Positions 1 to 11,834 of a stretch of 64,000 nucleotides of DNA are shown one piece after another. The position numbers and the translations under genes were made by a program. Below the pieces are notes generated by a model that saw only the letters and a program-made list of their open reading frames with translations, made no database searches and was not told the origin of the DNA. Source of the stretch: Dactylellina haptotyla. Its lineage: Eukaryota > Ascomycota > Orbiliomycetes > Orbiliales > Orbiliaceae. Positions within the stretch are counted from its first letter, which is position 1. The number at the start of each line of letters is the position of its first letter. The DNA lies in NCBI GenBank assembly GCA_031310005.1, contig CM062385.1:2232001-2296000 (forward strand). The letters are read 5' to 3'.

Positions 1-127
1 TGATTTTCCAGGTCTGGCAGCCAGCTTGTCGCGACTCAAAGCCGCCAAAACTTTGACAACAATTCTTACCTCTTAACGCTCCACACTTGTGCCACCAACC
101 TCAAACCTACTATCCCTGCGATTCAAC

Positions 128-526
128 ATGCCTTGGCCTGCTTATCTCATAGTTTCTGTTGGCGGAGGTCGCAAAGATCATCACGCTATTTTTATTGAGA
201 CAGAAGGTCAAGGTCCCAAAACCGGGCATCTCTACCAAGTAACTGGAAGCATGCAAAACGGGATGACATTTGAGCACCGCCCAGAGGAAGCACCCGAGAA
301 TTCAATCAATTTTGTGTTTCTATCGAAGCAATTTCTGGGCAGTGTTAAAGATGTAGATTACCCCAAAATTATGGACATCTGCGAACGCGTACCACCACCA
401 AAAAAACAGTTCCATGGCCCTAAGAGGCTATACCCGAAAGAACCTCTGAGAGCGTGTCAAGAATGGGCAGCAGAAGTCATTCAGATCATGGGGAAAGAAG
501 GTGTTCTCCAATCAGTAGTGATATAG
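128..526 (+). CDS. DUF6914-type conserved fungal protein
   Basis: Single-exon gene of 132 residues. I chose the ATG at 128 over the in-frame ATG at 89 because the family begins MPWPAYL and the 13 extra residues look like leader sequence. The conserved features are the opening MPWPAYLIVSVGGG, then KDHHAIFIE, the GHLYQVTG turn, and the C-terminal block GPKR...PLR.CQEWAAE. These match my memory of the uncharacterised Pfam family DUF6914, found in many ascomycetes, and the length is normal for it. There is no signal peptide or membrane segment, so it is probably cytosolic. Function is unknown. The next gene lies more than 1.3 kb downstream on the same strand. Confidence 0.8.
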   Translation: MPWPAYLIVSVGGGRKDHHAIFIETEGQGPKTGHLYQVTGSMQNGMTFEHRPEEAPENSINFVFLSKQFLGSVKDVDYPKIMDICERVPPPKKQFHGPKRLYPKEPLRACQEWAAEVIQIMGKEGVLQSVVI

Positions 527-1872
527 GGTAGTCAGAAACTATGCCTTGTCGCTGACCATATAAAAAAAGAAAACCAATTGCGCCGTATGCTTAGGAATTA
601 GTGACCTGGAAATAAACAAATATAACATTTTTTCACAGTCGTCTGCACTTATCCTAGCATATCAAAATCGAAGAATGCGTACGAAGAAGTAGATTTATCA
701 TTATTGGCTACAGATGTATGAAAACTGGTATTCTGCATGCAAGCTTGATGTTTCATCTGCAATTTTTATATACCGCCCATCCACTTGACCAACGGATAAA
801 CTGAATAATAATATATGCACCCGCCACATCGCCACATCTCGGAAATTTCCGAGAGTGTTGGAAGTGGGTCTTCGTACGAGAGCAAAAGCTTGGGGCATCT
901 TGGTTTGAATACAACCTAACGGCCGAAAGAACTTCCAACCCTGTCCTTTCCTATCTCGAATCGTCGTCTCGCTTGGTTTGGGGTAAATAACTTGATTTTC
1001 GCCGCATACTAGTATTGGTAATTTTTGAGGCGGGATCTTTTTTAAAAATTTATCCTTCGGGGTAATTCATATTTCTTGACCATTAAAAAACCTGCAGCTC
1101 ATTCGTCGAACGCCACGGTCGCGGAAGCGAGGTCTCCCTTGAGCTTCCGCATCCCAATATTGCAGACTCGCAACTATATAGCTAGCTACTCGGCCGACAG
1201 GGTTTTCTTAGAATGAGCGGGGATAGGCTTGCCTCTATTGTCAAAGCAAGAAGCTCTTTCGAGATTGCTTTCCGTGAAGTTCCAATTTGCTCCTCGACGC
1301 GAATCATGGAGTTCGAGTTCGAACCGATTCTAAAGTGGCAGCACGGAGTTTGCGAAGTTAGGTTTTTGGTGCACTCGGCCGACAACAAGGATGTCCCAGT
1401 GTTGGGGGGAGGAGTACATGCAGAATAGCATCATTCCACACTCCTGGCCACGGATCAACGTCGTTCGTCCCGGCTCGCGACGAACATGGTACCCAAAACC
1501 TTCAATTCAAGACTTGACTAAGCGTGGAGATGCGGCTGCTAGCTAGCTTACGTATCCAGAGCACAAGTTAGACTTAGTAGATAGTACTCCAGTGCAGCTA
1601 TAGCTAAAAGCTTAAAAGTATATAAACACCGAAGACTTTCCCGAGATGCTCGATATTGTTCTTCCAGTGACATCACAACGACAACACAGCCTAATTTCAA
1701 ACTATCGCAATCAAGCATCGCACCAAAATAAATCTTGGATTAAATTCTCTTAAAAATCTACGCGTATTTTCAATTGACTCGCAGAGAGTATCTGCCATAT
1801 CTCAAAATTACTCTTTTCAAACCTTTATCCCGAAACTTATCAAGTTTTCTCAAATACCGTACATACCACAAC
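527..1872. other. Gene-free stretch upstream of the NmrA-like gene
   Basis: No convincing gene. A 71-codon open frame at 1213-1428 has no recognisable features and is opposed by an equally open antisense frame, so I do not call it. The last 250 bases are the promoter and 5' leader of the NmrA-like gene. Confidence 0.6.
1621..1626 (+). promoter_or_regulatory. Probable TATA box of the NmrA-like gene
   Basis: TATAAA lies about 250 bases before the chosen ATG. That spacing leaves room for an A/C-rich 5' leader of roughly 200 bases (1660-1872). Confidence 0.4.
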
Positions 1873-3048
1873 ATGTCTGGTGCAAAAGTTTTCACCGTCT
1901 TCGGCTCCACTGGGAACCAAGGAGGTTCGATCATCGACGCCATACTTGGTCACCCTGTCCTATCCAAGCAGTACAGCCTTCGGGGTGTTACTCGGAATGC
2001 TTCAAGCGACAGGGCGAAGGCACTTACTGCAAGAGGTGTCGAGATGGTTTCTGTATGTGCGACCCATAGATTACTGATCACCGAGGATGTGTTTACTAAC
2101 CCAGTATGTCCAATTTAGGGTGATATGGAACACTATGATTCTGTCTCAAATGCTATCAAAGGATCATATGCAGTTTTTGCTGTCACAAACTGTGAGCTCT
2201 CCATCTTCCGATGCCAAAACATGTTAGATGGTATACTAATTCAATGGGTTGGAATTCTTCAGATTGGGAGAATCCACCATCTAAGGAACGCGAAGTCAAC
2301 CAGGGAAAGCGTATCGCCGATGCTTGCAAGGAACACGACGTGAAGCAATTAATCTGGAGTAACCTTCCGCACGTTGGCAAGCGTATGTCACCTAACGGCT
2401 ATCGAAATTCAAGTAGCGATTACTAATCCAAACTCTATTTTGCTTCTAGTCTCCAAAGGGAAATATCCCAACGTTCACCATTTTGATGGGAAAGCCGAAA
2501 TTGGAGAATATATTGCCTCGCTCGAAATCCCGCATGTCAATGTTGTTCCCGGCATGTTCATGTCGAATTTGAAGGACAATATCAAAAGCAACGATGGAGG
2601 CGAAACTTTCACCTTCGCTATGCCAGCTCCGATTGATGTGAAATGGCCTTGGTTCAACCCCTCTCGTGATAACGGAAATTTCGTCGCCGGGGCTCTTCTG
2701 CAGCCAGAGATTTTCAACGCTAGCAACCCCGTCAGCATCTCCGAATGTTCTGGGTTTTATAGTGGCACACAAATGTGTAAGATTTTTGAGGAAATTACTG
2801 GAAAGAAGACAAACTACTTCGAGATCCCGAAGGATATGTTCATTGGATTTATGTCAACTCCAGAAATCGGACAGGAGTTGTATGAGAACTTTATGTTGGT
2901 TGTAGACTACGGCTATTTCGGACCCACTGTGGAGGAAGCTCAGAAAGGAGTAGAGGACAGCATCGAGAAATTCTTTCTTGAGGGCGAAAGACCTCAGGGT
3001 GTGGAAGAGTATATCGAGGAGAACAAGAACAAGTTTTGGGGATTGTAA
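1873..3048 (+). CDS. NmrA-like family NAD(P)-binding protein
   Basis: Four exons (1873-2052, 2119-2191, 2263-2382, 2450-3048) give 323 residues. All three introns are 67-71 nt GT-AG, and the last has a clear TACTAAT branch site. Residues 11-17 form the dinucleotide-binding turn G-S-T-G-N-Q-G directly after a hydrophobic first strand, the hallmark of atypical short-chain dehydrogenases of the NmrA/HSCARG type. The GVTRN segment and the QLIWS strand follow in family order. Such proteins lack the usual YxxxK active site and often sense NAD(P) redox state or bind transcription factors. The exact role here is unknown. The gene converges on a Zn2Cys6 regulator 149 bases away. Confidence 0.9.
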
Positions 3049-3197
3049 AAGAAACGCAAATTTGGGAGGATAGGAGGATTGGTAGTAATGGCAGTGAAAA
3101 ATCAGATAGGGATAGTTTTAGATAGATAAATTTCAGAAAAGAATGCAAAAGTTAAATTATATATCATCAACTCCATTAAGTAATAATAATACAATCC

Positions 3198-5902
3198 TTA
3201 AGCGAACACTTCGCTTTTTCGGATCAGCCTTTCCAAGGCCGTAACGTCCTCAGTGCCCTCAATAGAGTACCCTAACCCGTCAAGTTCGGTTTTCTTCAGA
3301 CCTCCTTCAGGTTCAATGTCTTCTGGGTCGAGATCCTCGAAGATCTTTTGCCAGAGATCATCAATCTCACTACCAATCTTAGGCTCTTGAATCGAGCACG
3401 TTAGATCAACGGCCATGCTATCATCCTTCCCGTCGGTATCTATGTCTGAGGACTGGGTTGTCGCGGAAGTTAAGGACAAAGGCGTTTCGGGAAGAAGACC
3501 TGTCAAAGAGTCTCCCTCTGCATTTTCTTCTCTGCTCCCAAAATCACTTGCATTTGGTGTCAACAAAGCTTCTTCTAATCCTGCTTCGACGTCGACTGTT
3601 GCATTTGATGCCTCTATAGAACTCATAATAATATCGTCAACTGCGCTTCCAAACAATGCCTCAAAACTGTCTTTGCCACAATTAGAGTCTTCCGAACTTC
3701 GAGACAAGTAAGCCCTTAGGTCGTTAATATATGTAGATAGGCTGCATAATCGTGGGCTCATTCGAGCGTTCGAGATAAGCCCCTGGTACATGTGTGACAG
3801 CTGAGAGAGCCGCGATTCAATGTCGTGAGGATTCGCAACTCTGCTGGGTCCTCCAATTACACTAATAGCCGCAGTGCCTGGGCTCGACGGGAACGCGAAT
3901 ATTCCAGTGATACAGATCAAGAAGGAGAGAGTTAACCAGGTTTCAAAGAGTGGAGAGCCGTGGATTGAGACTCCATTTTGTTTCGCTTTCTCAAAGAGGC
4001 GAAGGCTAGTCTGGGCAGAGTATATTCCTGCTTCTGACCACCTGCTTTCATGGGTTGCTGTCAATGTATCATAGTTTAGAGAGTTCGAAGAGTTGAAGAA
4101 ATTGAGGGAGAAATCATTGATGTTCGAGCTAGGTGGTACGGGTTTCATAGCACTTCGGCCTAGAGTTGAAAGAAGGGAGGCTTTCGTCAGACGAAATATC
4201 GCGCAAAAATATAACGCGTTGATTTGCAATGATTTGATAAGTTCATGCTGAGTAAGATTCGTAGATAAAATAGTACTCCAACGCAACGATGGAGGGAGAG
4301 CTGTTATAAATGTTTTCAGCTCGTTTGATAAGGGTTGTAAAGTTTCAGGAGTAGAGGAGGGACACCTCGTAGCCTGAGTTATTTTGCCAAGGATAAATGA
4401 GATTTCGGATATAGGAGGAGTAGGCGAAAGTGGGATTAGATCGTGTGGCAAAACACAAATTCGAGATGAGGTGAGCGAGAGAACCCGGTCAAAGTTATAC
4501 AAAGAATTCCAGATTCCGTTGTAAATTTCTGGATTTTCTTCATTTGGCGAGTATCCCGGAGCTAACTCATTTAGGCCTAAGGTTTGTGCCATCGATATCG
4601 CCATTCCTACATGTTTTTGGTTAATAGTCTATCCTCAGATATAGTGAAAATTTGGATGTGCCTACCAGCGAGACTCGCAGCCGCAGATTCGCTTCCCTCT
4701 AAGAATTTATAGATTCCCATGAGTAAGAGAACTTCAACTGCAGATATATCTGGGTTTTCAATAGACCCGGTGATGTCAAAACCAGCTTGAGCAGTTTTAA
4801 AATGTGCTGTAGCTCGAGCAATCGCAGCATCTGGTGTTATCGCTGAGAGTTTTCGTTTTATGGATTGGGTTGATGACGCCACACAAATATAAGCAATAGC
4901 GAGTATTAGTTCTGAGAGGAAGTGCCGGTTCATTGGGTGATTTGTAAATGATGGTGTTTTGACGAGATCTACGAAGTGTCTATCAAGAGCAGGGTCAATG
5001 ATGGACGCCAGCTAAACCTGGATCAGTCTGGTGGTTTCTCTCAATTCTACCTCGGAGATCTCAAATATTACTCACATATGTCCTGAATACGGCTAAAAGA
5101 CTCGTAACTTCGTCGTACGTTGGCATTCGTGATTCCGGTCTATCCGCGTGACTACCAGATCCGATTTTCTTGCAACATGCACGAATAGCAGTTGATTGAG
5201 ACCCTTCTCGTTCTAACAGGATATTTCGAAGGCAGCTAGCCATTTGTTCCGTAGTTGTTCTGGCGTGCGGACCTAGTCATTACAAAAAAATATGAGAATT
5301 CTATTATCGTATTAAATTTTCAGCTCGATATATATCGCGCACTAACAAGTTCTTTGAGGTATTCTTCTCATCGGACTGATTTTCGTGATAGAGCTTTGGG
5401 GAGATCCGTAAGAGTATCTTCCTTCGGATATCGGAGAAATTGGAGAAGGTAAACCAGGTGACAGCTTATTAAAGTCCTCTGGCATCTCAAGGTTCGCGTA
5501 ATTCATATTTTCTCTGCTTTCCATGCCTGTAAGTATGAGAGCCCTTAGCCGTATAAACGGATGGTGTACTTACAGGAGCTCCGAAAATGGGTCCCTTTCC
5601 GCACTCATTGTTCTTTGTTTCTTAGCAGGCGGCTCTGATGTCCTAACATCGCCAATGGTGCCGCTGAGCTGTGCCTGTGTTGTCGTCATACAGAGTACAC
5701 CAGACTTGATACAGTTCCGGCAGGGAGTTTGCCCGTCGCACTTCAAATACGTCAGATGAACTTAGCACTTTGTTACAACTGTAACAAGAATTCTGAATTC
5801 TAAAGAATCAAAACCTCATACCTTTTCTTTTCGTCGTTTGCATCTTGCGCAGGCCTGCGCAACTCTCACCCGCTTCTCCGGCGGAACCCGTGATTTAGTC
5901 AT
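3198..5902 (-). CDS. Zn(II)2Cys6 transcription factor with fungal middle-homology region
   Basis: Six exons (5902-5822, 5740-5574, 5513-5347, 5272-5076, 5011-4666, 4606-3198) give 788 residues. The N-terminus carries a full binuclear zinc cluster: Cys 18, 21, 28, 34, 37 and 44, spaced C-x2-C-x6-C-x5-C-x2-C-x6-C, with a basic KRRKEK loop. An intron splits the cluster between Lys27 and Cys28, as is common in this family. The middle (exons 4-6) has the helical fungal-specific domain, including LLLMGIYKFLEG and the GMAISMAQTLGLN block. The C-terminus is acidic and Ser/Thr-rich, a likely activation region. Exon 3 is the weak point: the strongest acceptor (TTACAG, ending at 5527) breaks the frame, so I used CAG ending at 5514. 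Targets are unknown. Confidence 0.85.
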
Positions 5903-7954
5903 ATTTACGGGGGGGTGGCTCGGTTTGTTTCTCGTTGGTCTCGTATGGTTATCTGTAAGCCTAGGAAGCTATAGGCGGTAGTTTGGCTCGAAGGTGCTCG
6001 TCATATACTATCGATATCCACTAGGACGCAATATATTTTATTCAATAGTCGTTATGAAGCATGGCGGAAGTTCCCCGCCGCATTGGACAGCGGACAACCG
6101 CTTCATTATCTACTAAATCCCCAGCTTCCCCTCAAGGAAATTCCCCAGGACCCCGTGCCTCGGATAAGCTGCCATTTTCAAAAGATGTATAATAGCTTAT
6201 TCAGAGACATCGCCAATACCCCAAATGCGGGCCCAAATTTGCCCATATGTGGGGAAACATTCCAAGCCACCTGCAGCCTTTGGCCTTTCGCTAGCCAATG
6301 ATTAAGGGTTTTTTAGTTGCTAGGTTTCCACTAGTCTCCAGGACCTCCGGCCATGTGGTTGAGGAGACAGCCTCCTCCAGTACTAGATCAACGGAAAATA
6401 CCCATTGTCTTCGAGAATCAAGCTGTCAGTTGCCAAGACTTGGGGAAACTGAGCAACGGAGTTCACCCAGCACTATCGATGAGATCAAAGCATGACAGCC
6501 GCCATCACCTCTAGCTCGAACTGCCTCTAGATCTTTATTTTATCTGATTCTTTTCGCTCAGTGGCCGTCTTATTTAAACTTTGGGGTGTTGTGGTACAAG
6601 CTGGGTATTCACCGAAATATGGAGTTGCAGCAACTTTTTTTTGTGAAGACCGAATTTACCGATCAATTAGGGCTATTTTTGGTAGGTTCGGACAAACGCT
6701 CATTCCATTTTATTGTAGGATTACGAATTCTCGACGTTCTGCGGATAGGACGCGAGTCAGTCTCATCGGAGAGACATCCGGAGGTGTACGTGCTTTGACT
6801 AAGGACTGACGAAGACCTTGCGTTCCGCGGCTAAGGAACGAACGTGGTCACGGCTTTAAGAAACGGCTGCTAGTTAGCTTGTGGAATGCCTATCATTTTT
6901 TAATTTTGACAGCCCTACATTCCTCTCAGGTACGAGTATGCAAGGCGGACCGATTGGAACAAAGATACGCGATCGGGCCCATTGAAGATTTGTGCATGAT
7001 TCATGGCTTGGTTTCAAAGCTCATTCTCACACATCTAAGACAATCTTTGAGCGCTGTCATTTTCTCGGGTTTACTTGCCAACTTATTTGCCTTGTTAACT
7101 TGCATCTGGCGGCAATGCGTTGTGCCGCTTTTGGAAATCACATTATGTGAGGAACGGCAATGTGGAAGAAGTCGGAACGATAAGTCGGTTTCTAAATTTT
7201 GAAAAAAAAAAAAAAAGACCAGCCTGGCGGGCACACTGGCTTGTAAGGAGAAATTAATTCCATTTTCCTCCCTGTTTTTTAATGTCATATTTGGAGCCGG
7301 AGTAATTGATTCCCTATATCCGCTGCTGCTGCAGATTCTGATGATCAGCTTAGCTTGACATCGAACGAACTCGATTTGAAACCCCCCTAGGCAAGTTATC
7401 AATTGGTTTACCAAACCCGTCGCATCCTCGTCTCATCAAACTCGCCCAAATACTATTATTCAAAAGACCCGCGATATCCGCGGAAATTTTGTTCTCCTTG
7501 CCCTTGCAGGATCTCTCGTAGTCCCATCTCCTCCAGCCAATTGATGATAGAACACCTAGGTTGGCTTGTCTTTGGGACTCCTTGATTTTGTATCCAGCGA
7601 CCGGTAGGGACATTGACTCCTGTAACTATTGCGAAAATTTGAAAGACCCAGAGCAATCGTAAAGAATCACATTTACGTAAGAAAGTCCCGAAGGCGGTTA
7701 AAGTTTATTTCCGGTAGAGATCACAGCCTAATAATTCACATATATTTCTACTGTATCGAACCACTGGCAAAGTTGCTTCCAATAGAATTATATTAACCCT
7801 AATAGATATTAGAATAATAAAACATCCGTTCTTGTATGTGTGCAATCAGCAACCGCTAGCCGGACTCGATGGGGCCCCACAATAGGTGATTTGCTCATAG
7901 GCCTAGGAGGTACAAGCTCTAGTCGTGCCTAGTACGAATAGCGAATCGGTATCT
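5903..7954. other. 2 kb gene-free stretch
   Basis: This is the upstream region of the Zn2Cys6 gene and the 3' side of the Rab-like gene. Short open frames occur on both strands (for example 7001-7414) but none shows domain signatures, splice partners or a plausible start. A run of 14 A residues starts near 7202. C-rich CCCC and AGGGG-like motifs cluster at 6070-6170, within 300 bases upstream of the regulator's start, and could be stress-response elements. That reading is inference. Confidence 0.5.
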
Positions 7955-8986
7955 CTAGCTAGTAGCATTCTCTGCCGTATCGCCCTTCACAATTTCTACA
8001 ATAATTTGCAAACGAAATTAGTAACACAATCTGATAGAATTGGTTTCACGTATAGCGAAGTAGCATATCTAGATTTACCTGTCAACATCATCTCGAAGGC
8101 GTCATCCACACCAGCACCAGATTTTGCAGATACTTCGGCGAATAAATACCCATTTTCAGCTAATGAAGGTATTGAAATCTTAGAATGTAGCCCATAGACC
8201 CAAGAAACGTCATGAAAAACTCACTCGCAAAAGTCTTCGCCTCCTCTGTTAGCACCCTTTCTCCTTCCTCAATATCGGACTTGTTACCTAGTAACAGCAC
8301 CACAGAGCCAGGGGCGAGTTGTTTCACACGGTCTGCCCATTTTGTCGTCGCGTTTGTATATGTGTAGGGCGTAGAAATATCGTAGACAATCATTGCAGCC
8401 TTTCCGTTGCGGAAGTAGGCTTGCGCGACATCCTTAGTAAGCCGCCACGATCCATCGGTGTCCCAAGTTTGAGTCTTAACAAGCTTTGGGCCAATCTGCA
8501 TGATGCGAGTCGCAAATTCTATGCCCTGGGTTGGCTGCTCGATATCTTGATCAAATTCATCTCGACAGAAGCGAGCGACTAAGGTGGATTTTCCGGTTTT
8601 AGCGTCTCCAACGAAATTTACTACCGTGATTCTGTAAGTCAGTATATCGGAGACCTAGAGGTGGCTTTCTAGAGCCCAAAATCGCGACAGATATTGCATA
8701 TATTAAAGTTCGCCGCCATGTCCGGGATTATGTTCGTAACCAGTACCTTTGAACAAGTACTATATGATCACATGGTGGAATGTTAGCGCTTATGGTTTAT
8801 GCACCAAAAGTCTCGTATATTTGATATAGGAAATATCAGGGAAGAAAATTTTAAAAGTGGGAGGGGCATTACATCAAATTGCTCTGCAAATTCAGATTCG
8901 CTAGGTCCGATAACTTTACCATCATCAGCGCGTTGTGGGTTCCTCGCTCTCAAGCCCTCTAGAACTGGGTCGACTCCTTTAGACAT
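7955..8986 (-). CDS. Divergent Rab-like small GTPase
   Basis: Four exons (8986-8873, 8654-8225, 8159-8079, 7995-7955) give 221 residues. The first intron is long (218 nt) and the last has a TACTAAT branch site. Ras-fold landmarks are in order: P-loop G-D-A-K-T-G-K-S at 54-61, a switch I QPTQGIEF, the G3 region W-D-T-D-G-S-W at 102-108, NKSD at 162-165, and EVSAKSG near the end. It carries about 45 extra residues before the G domain. Two oddities stand out. The G3 motif is DTDGS instead of DTAGQ, so the catalytic Gln is replaced by Ser. The C-terminus (EIVKGDTAENATS) has no cysteine, so no CAAX or CC prenylation signal. It probably binds GTP but hydrolyses it poorly and is not membrane-anchored by lipid. 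Confidence 0.85.
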
Positions 8987-10936
8987 TCTGTTCTTCGCAG
9001 AAAATATTTTAGCTTCGTTTCCGTAAAAAAATTGAAATATTACTTTGAAATTTGATATAGGATATGAGATATGAGATCCCGGTTGCACAACGCCTGTGTG
9101 GAGTAAATTTATAGAAGCTTGGGTGGGGCAAATCTTCGGGTGGAAACCGTCAAAGTGCGGAGATCAAGGACTTTTGAAACTAAGCTAGCTAAGAAGCTTG
9201 CGTTTTGGTCCATTCGGCTCGCATTGGACTTTCTAATAACACACAAGCTGCAGTGTCGTCCTGCAATATACTGTGTTTCTTTATCCGAGTCTATAGACCC
9301 AACCATTGTGATTATTAGACCAAGGATCTGATGTCTCGTACCGTGCTGCCTCCGACTATGAACCAGGCTTTGGAGAAAATAACAACTTTGAGCTGGTCTA
9401 AAGTTGTCTCTTAACCCAAACGCTCAGCGCGAAGGACTGCATTATTTTGTTAAGGGTTATAGCATTGCATTGTATTGATTGGTGCTGGGCACCAACATAA
9501 AATTGTCAAAACAAGAACATATGACTTAAAACAAGACGAGTCTAGGATATGACCAACATCGACCTCGGCGGAACCGATAAATAGCGGTCTGTTGAGGTGG
9601 AGGTAGACACAAGATCAGATAGAGCTCTCCAAAAAATCGATTGTATTGATTCTTAAATGCAAGGGCTTAGAAGTTTTTTGTTTTGTGGTCTGGCCTGCGA
9701 GACCAGGCTTAGAGAGATTAGAATTCATGTCTCAAACAAGTCCTTCACAACAGCACTGCAGCGCAACAATTCGCTGGCGGGAATGCGTAGATGGGTCGGT
9801 AAATAACATAAATGGGAAACAGGCCCGTATGCCACCATCGACGAAGCCAAAAGTTATATACCTACTCAAACAAAAATATCTGACGGAATGGTTGGCAGTG
9901 GGTCTGGTTTTTTCTTTTGATGATTGTATGTCCTGAACGTTAACTCGAACTGCTAAGGTACGTCGACCATAGTTGTCATCTGAATAGCTAGAAACGCAAC
10001 GATCAAAATAGATCGATTTATAGCTACGTGAGCCCTGAGTCTTGTCATAATCTAGTATCTAGTGGTTCAAACTCATTTCGGCTAGCTTTGTGATCAGTAT
10101 TGAAACTATCGGTCAACTGTTCAGGTCCGTATTTATCATATATCATAACTTCCAGGAAGATCCCCATGTAAATTACGCGTACGTGTTGTGGTGTTGTTTC
10201 CCTGTTTGCTCGCTTCCCTACTCAAACCTTCCGCAAATGGTCCAGATTTCCTATTTTGGAAGGTACGAGTTCGAATTTTTTATGCGGTACCAAAAATTGT
10301 CCTCAAGCTTCACAACCATGTTCAAATTCCAGCCGCATCTTTACAGAAAAGAAAGGAAAGAACAATAGCGAAAGGCTTTGGCAACTTTAAGATCAAATAG
10401 AATTGCAGATGAAATTTTGATTAAAAGTTCCAGTGGCTCAAACCATGATGGACAGGTAACGTAACCGCAGATCAATCGGGCGCGTTTGTGGCTGTTCGTT
10501 ATTTGTCCGATTCGACGCCACTTCTCGATGAAACTTATATTTAGCTGCTTCTGTACAACGGATGATCGTGAGAACCGTGCGAGTCGGGAAGGTGATGGTG
10601 CAAAGACCGCGCAACCCTGGTTTACTTCCCGCAGAATTTGAGATCCGATTTTCAGTAAGCTATGTTAGGCAGTGGCATCCCGTCAGCTTGGCTTCTCCTG
10701 GCTAGTCAATGGACTACCTTACCTCCTGCCTTCTGGCTGGCTATGGTAAACGAATTGATGATTTTTATTTAAAGGTCCGATTGACGTTTGAATGCGACCC
10801 GTTTAAGCGACTCTCGGCAAGGTTCGCCAGACCCACTTTCACTGCTTCATTTCTTTCATTCTTTCATTCCTTCTTCTTTTCCATCTTTCTTCAACAACAC
10901 TAGTTCTCAGGTGTGATTAGTTTCGATAGCATTATA
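8987..10936. other. 1.9 kb gene-free stretch
   Basis: Promoter side of both the Rab-like gene (minus) and the Cys-rich gene (plus). It holds an 8-bp perfect inverted repeat, ACAACTTT at 9382-9389 and AAAGTTGT at 9400-9407. It also holds a 16-base GTCT...AGAC hairpin-like motif at 9688-9703 that recurs at 19297. Open frames such as 9646-9936 have no recognisable features. Confidence 0.5.
10845..10892 (+). promoter_or_regulatory. Pyrimidine-rich tract before the Cys-rich gene
   Basis: About 48 bases are nearly all C and T. They end about 45 bases before the ATG at 10937 and are followed by CAACAACAC. CT-rich blocks just before transcription starts are typical of well-expressed filamentous fungal genes. 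Confidence 0.45.
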
Positions 10937-11706
10937 ATGTTGTTAATATTTCTATTCTTTACGGCTTCCGTCGCATTGGCTCAAAACTCGCCGTTCGTTG
11001 GAGGATGGGCGTCCAGACGGGCAGATTCATGTGCTGCTGGCGAAAGCGACTGCGGCGTGAGATCACCACCATTCAGGGCTTGCTGTCCCCAAGGGCAATT
11101 TTGCCGCATTCCTGTCGCAATCCCAGGATTTCAGGACAATACGGGCTGTTGTCCTACTGGTATGTATTCCATGCTTACACACGGCATGGGTAGTTTGCTG
11201 TCGATCCTTGAAGCAGGTGGCGAGGCTAACCAAGATTCCATTCTATAGCGGCGGATTGCTCGCAAGACCTTGCTAAATTTTACGTTTGCGCAAACGACGA
11301 ATGGTCTCTTTACAATAATACCGGCTTCCCATTTTGCTGTCCCCAGGGTACTAGAGGTGGAAGAAATATAGCTCAGAGCTTTGATACCTGCCGCCCCATC
11401 GCTCAGCCATTCCCGAGTGGCGAGGTCGCTCTGCCACAAGATTCTCCGACTTCTCGAAATCGAGCTACCGATCCCTCTGCCAGTTCGATACTAGATACAA
11501 ATTCCACGGAGACCAATGCTCCTCAAAATGCGCCTAAATCTTGGACTCTATCAACCGGTGGAGTAGTAGGGATTGTTGTTGGTGGACTCTTAGTAGTCAT
11601 CATCGCTGGTACCACTATGTGGTTTGTTGGAAGAAGAATGGGGCAGAGACGAACTCGGGAGAAAGAAGAACTATTAAACCAGGTTGGAGGGATACACTCG
11701 AGTTAG
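10937..11706 (+). CDS. Secreted Cys-rich, single-pass membrane-anchored protein
   Basis: Two exons (10937-11159, 11249-11706) give 226 residues. The start is the ATG at 10937, which opens a clear signal peptide (MLLIFLFFTASVALA, cut before QNS). The ectodomain holds two related Cys modules, each with a CCP motif: CCPQGQFC in the first and FCCPQGTRGG in the second. A Ser/Thr/Asn-rich stalk follows, then a transmembrane segment (GVVGIVVGGLLVVIIAG) and a short basic tail (GRRMGQRRTREKEE). This layout (signal, Cys modules, stalk, one TM, short tail) resembles fungal wall-sensor or wall-anchored surface proteins, but there is no WSC domain I can name. The neighbouring secreted gene converges on it 128 bases away. 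Confidence 0.8.
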
Positions 11707-11834
11707 AAATGCCAATTTGGTATTCTTAATGGCCCCTGGCAAACACATGTATATATTTCGGCCGTATTTTAGCGAAGCGTTTTTCGTAACATGATTCTCA
11801 ATGAATTGATTACAGAAATCACGAGCATACCCTC

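Noticed and set aside
1213-1428. 71-codon plus frame upstream of the NmrA-like gene
   Set aside because: An antisense frame covers the same bases and no domain or expression signal is visible.
9646-9936. 96-codon plus frame
   Set aside because: It begins within a repeat-like motif (9688 hairpin) and has no conserved features.
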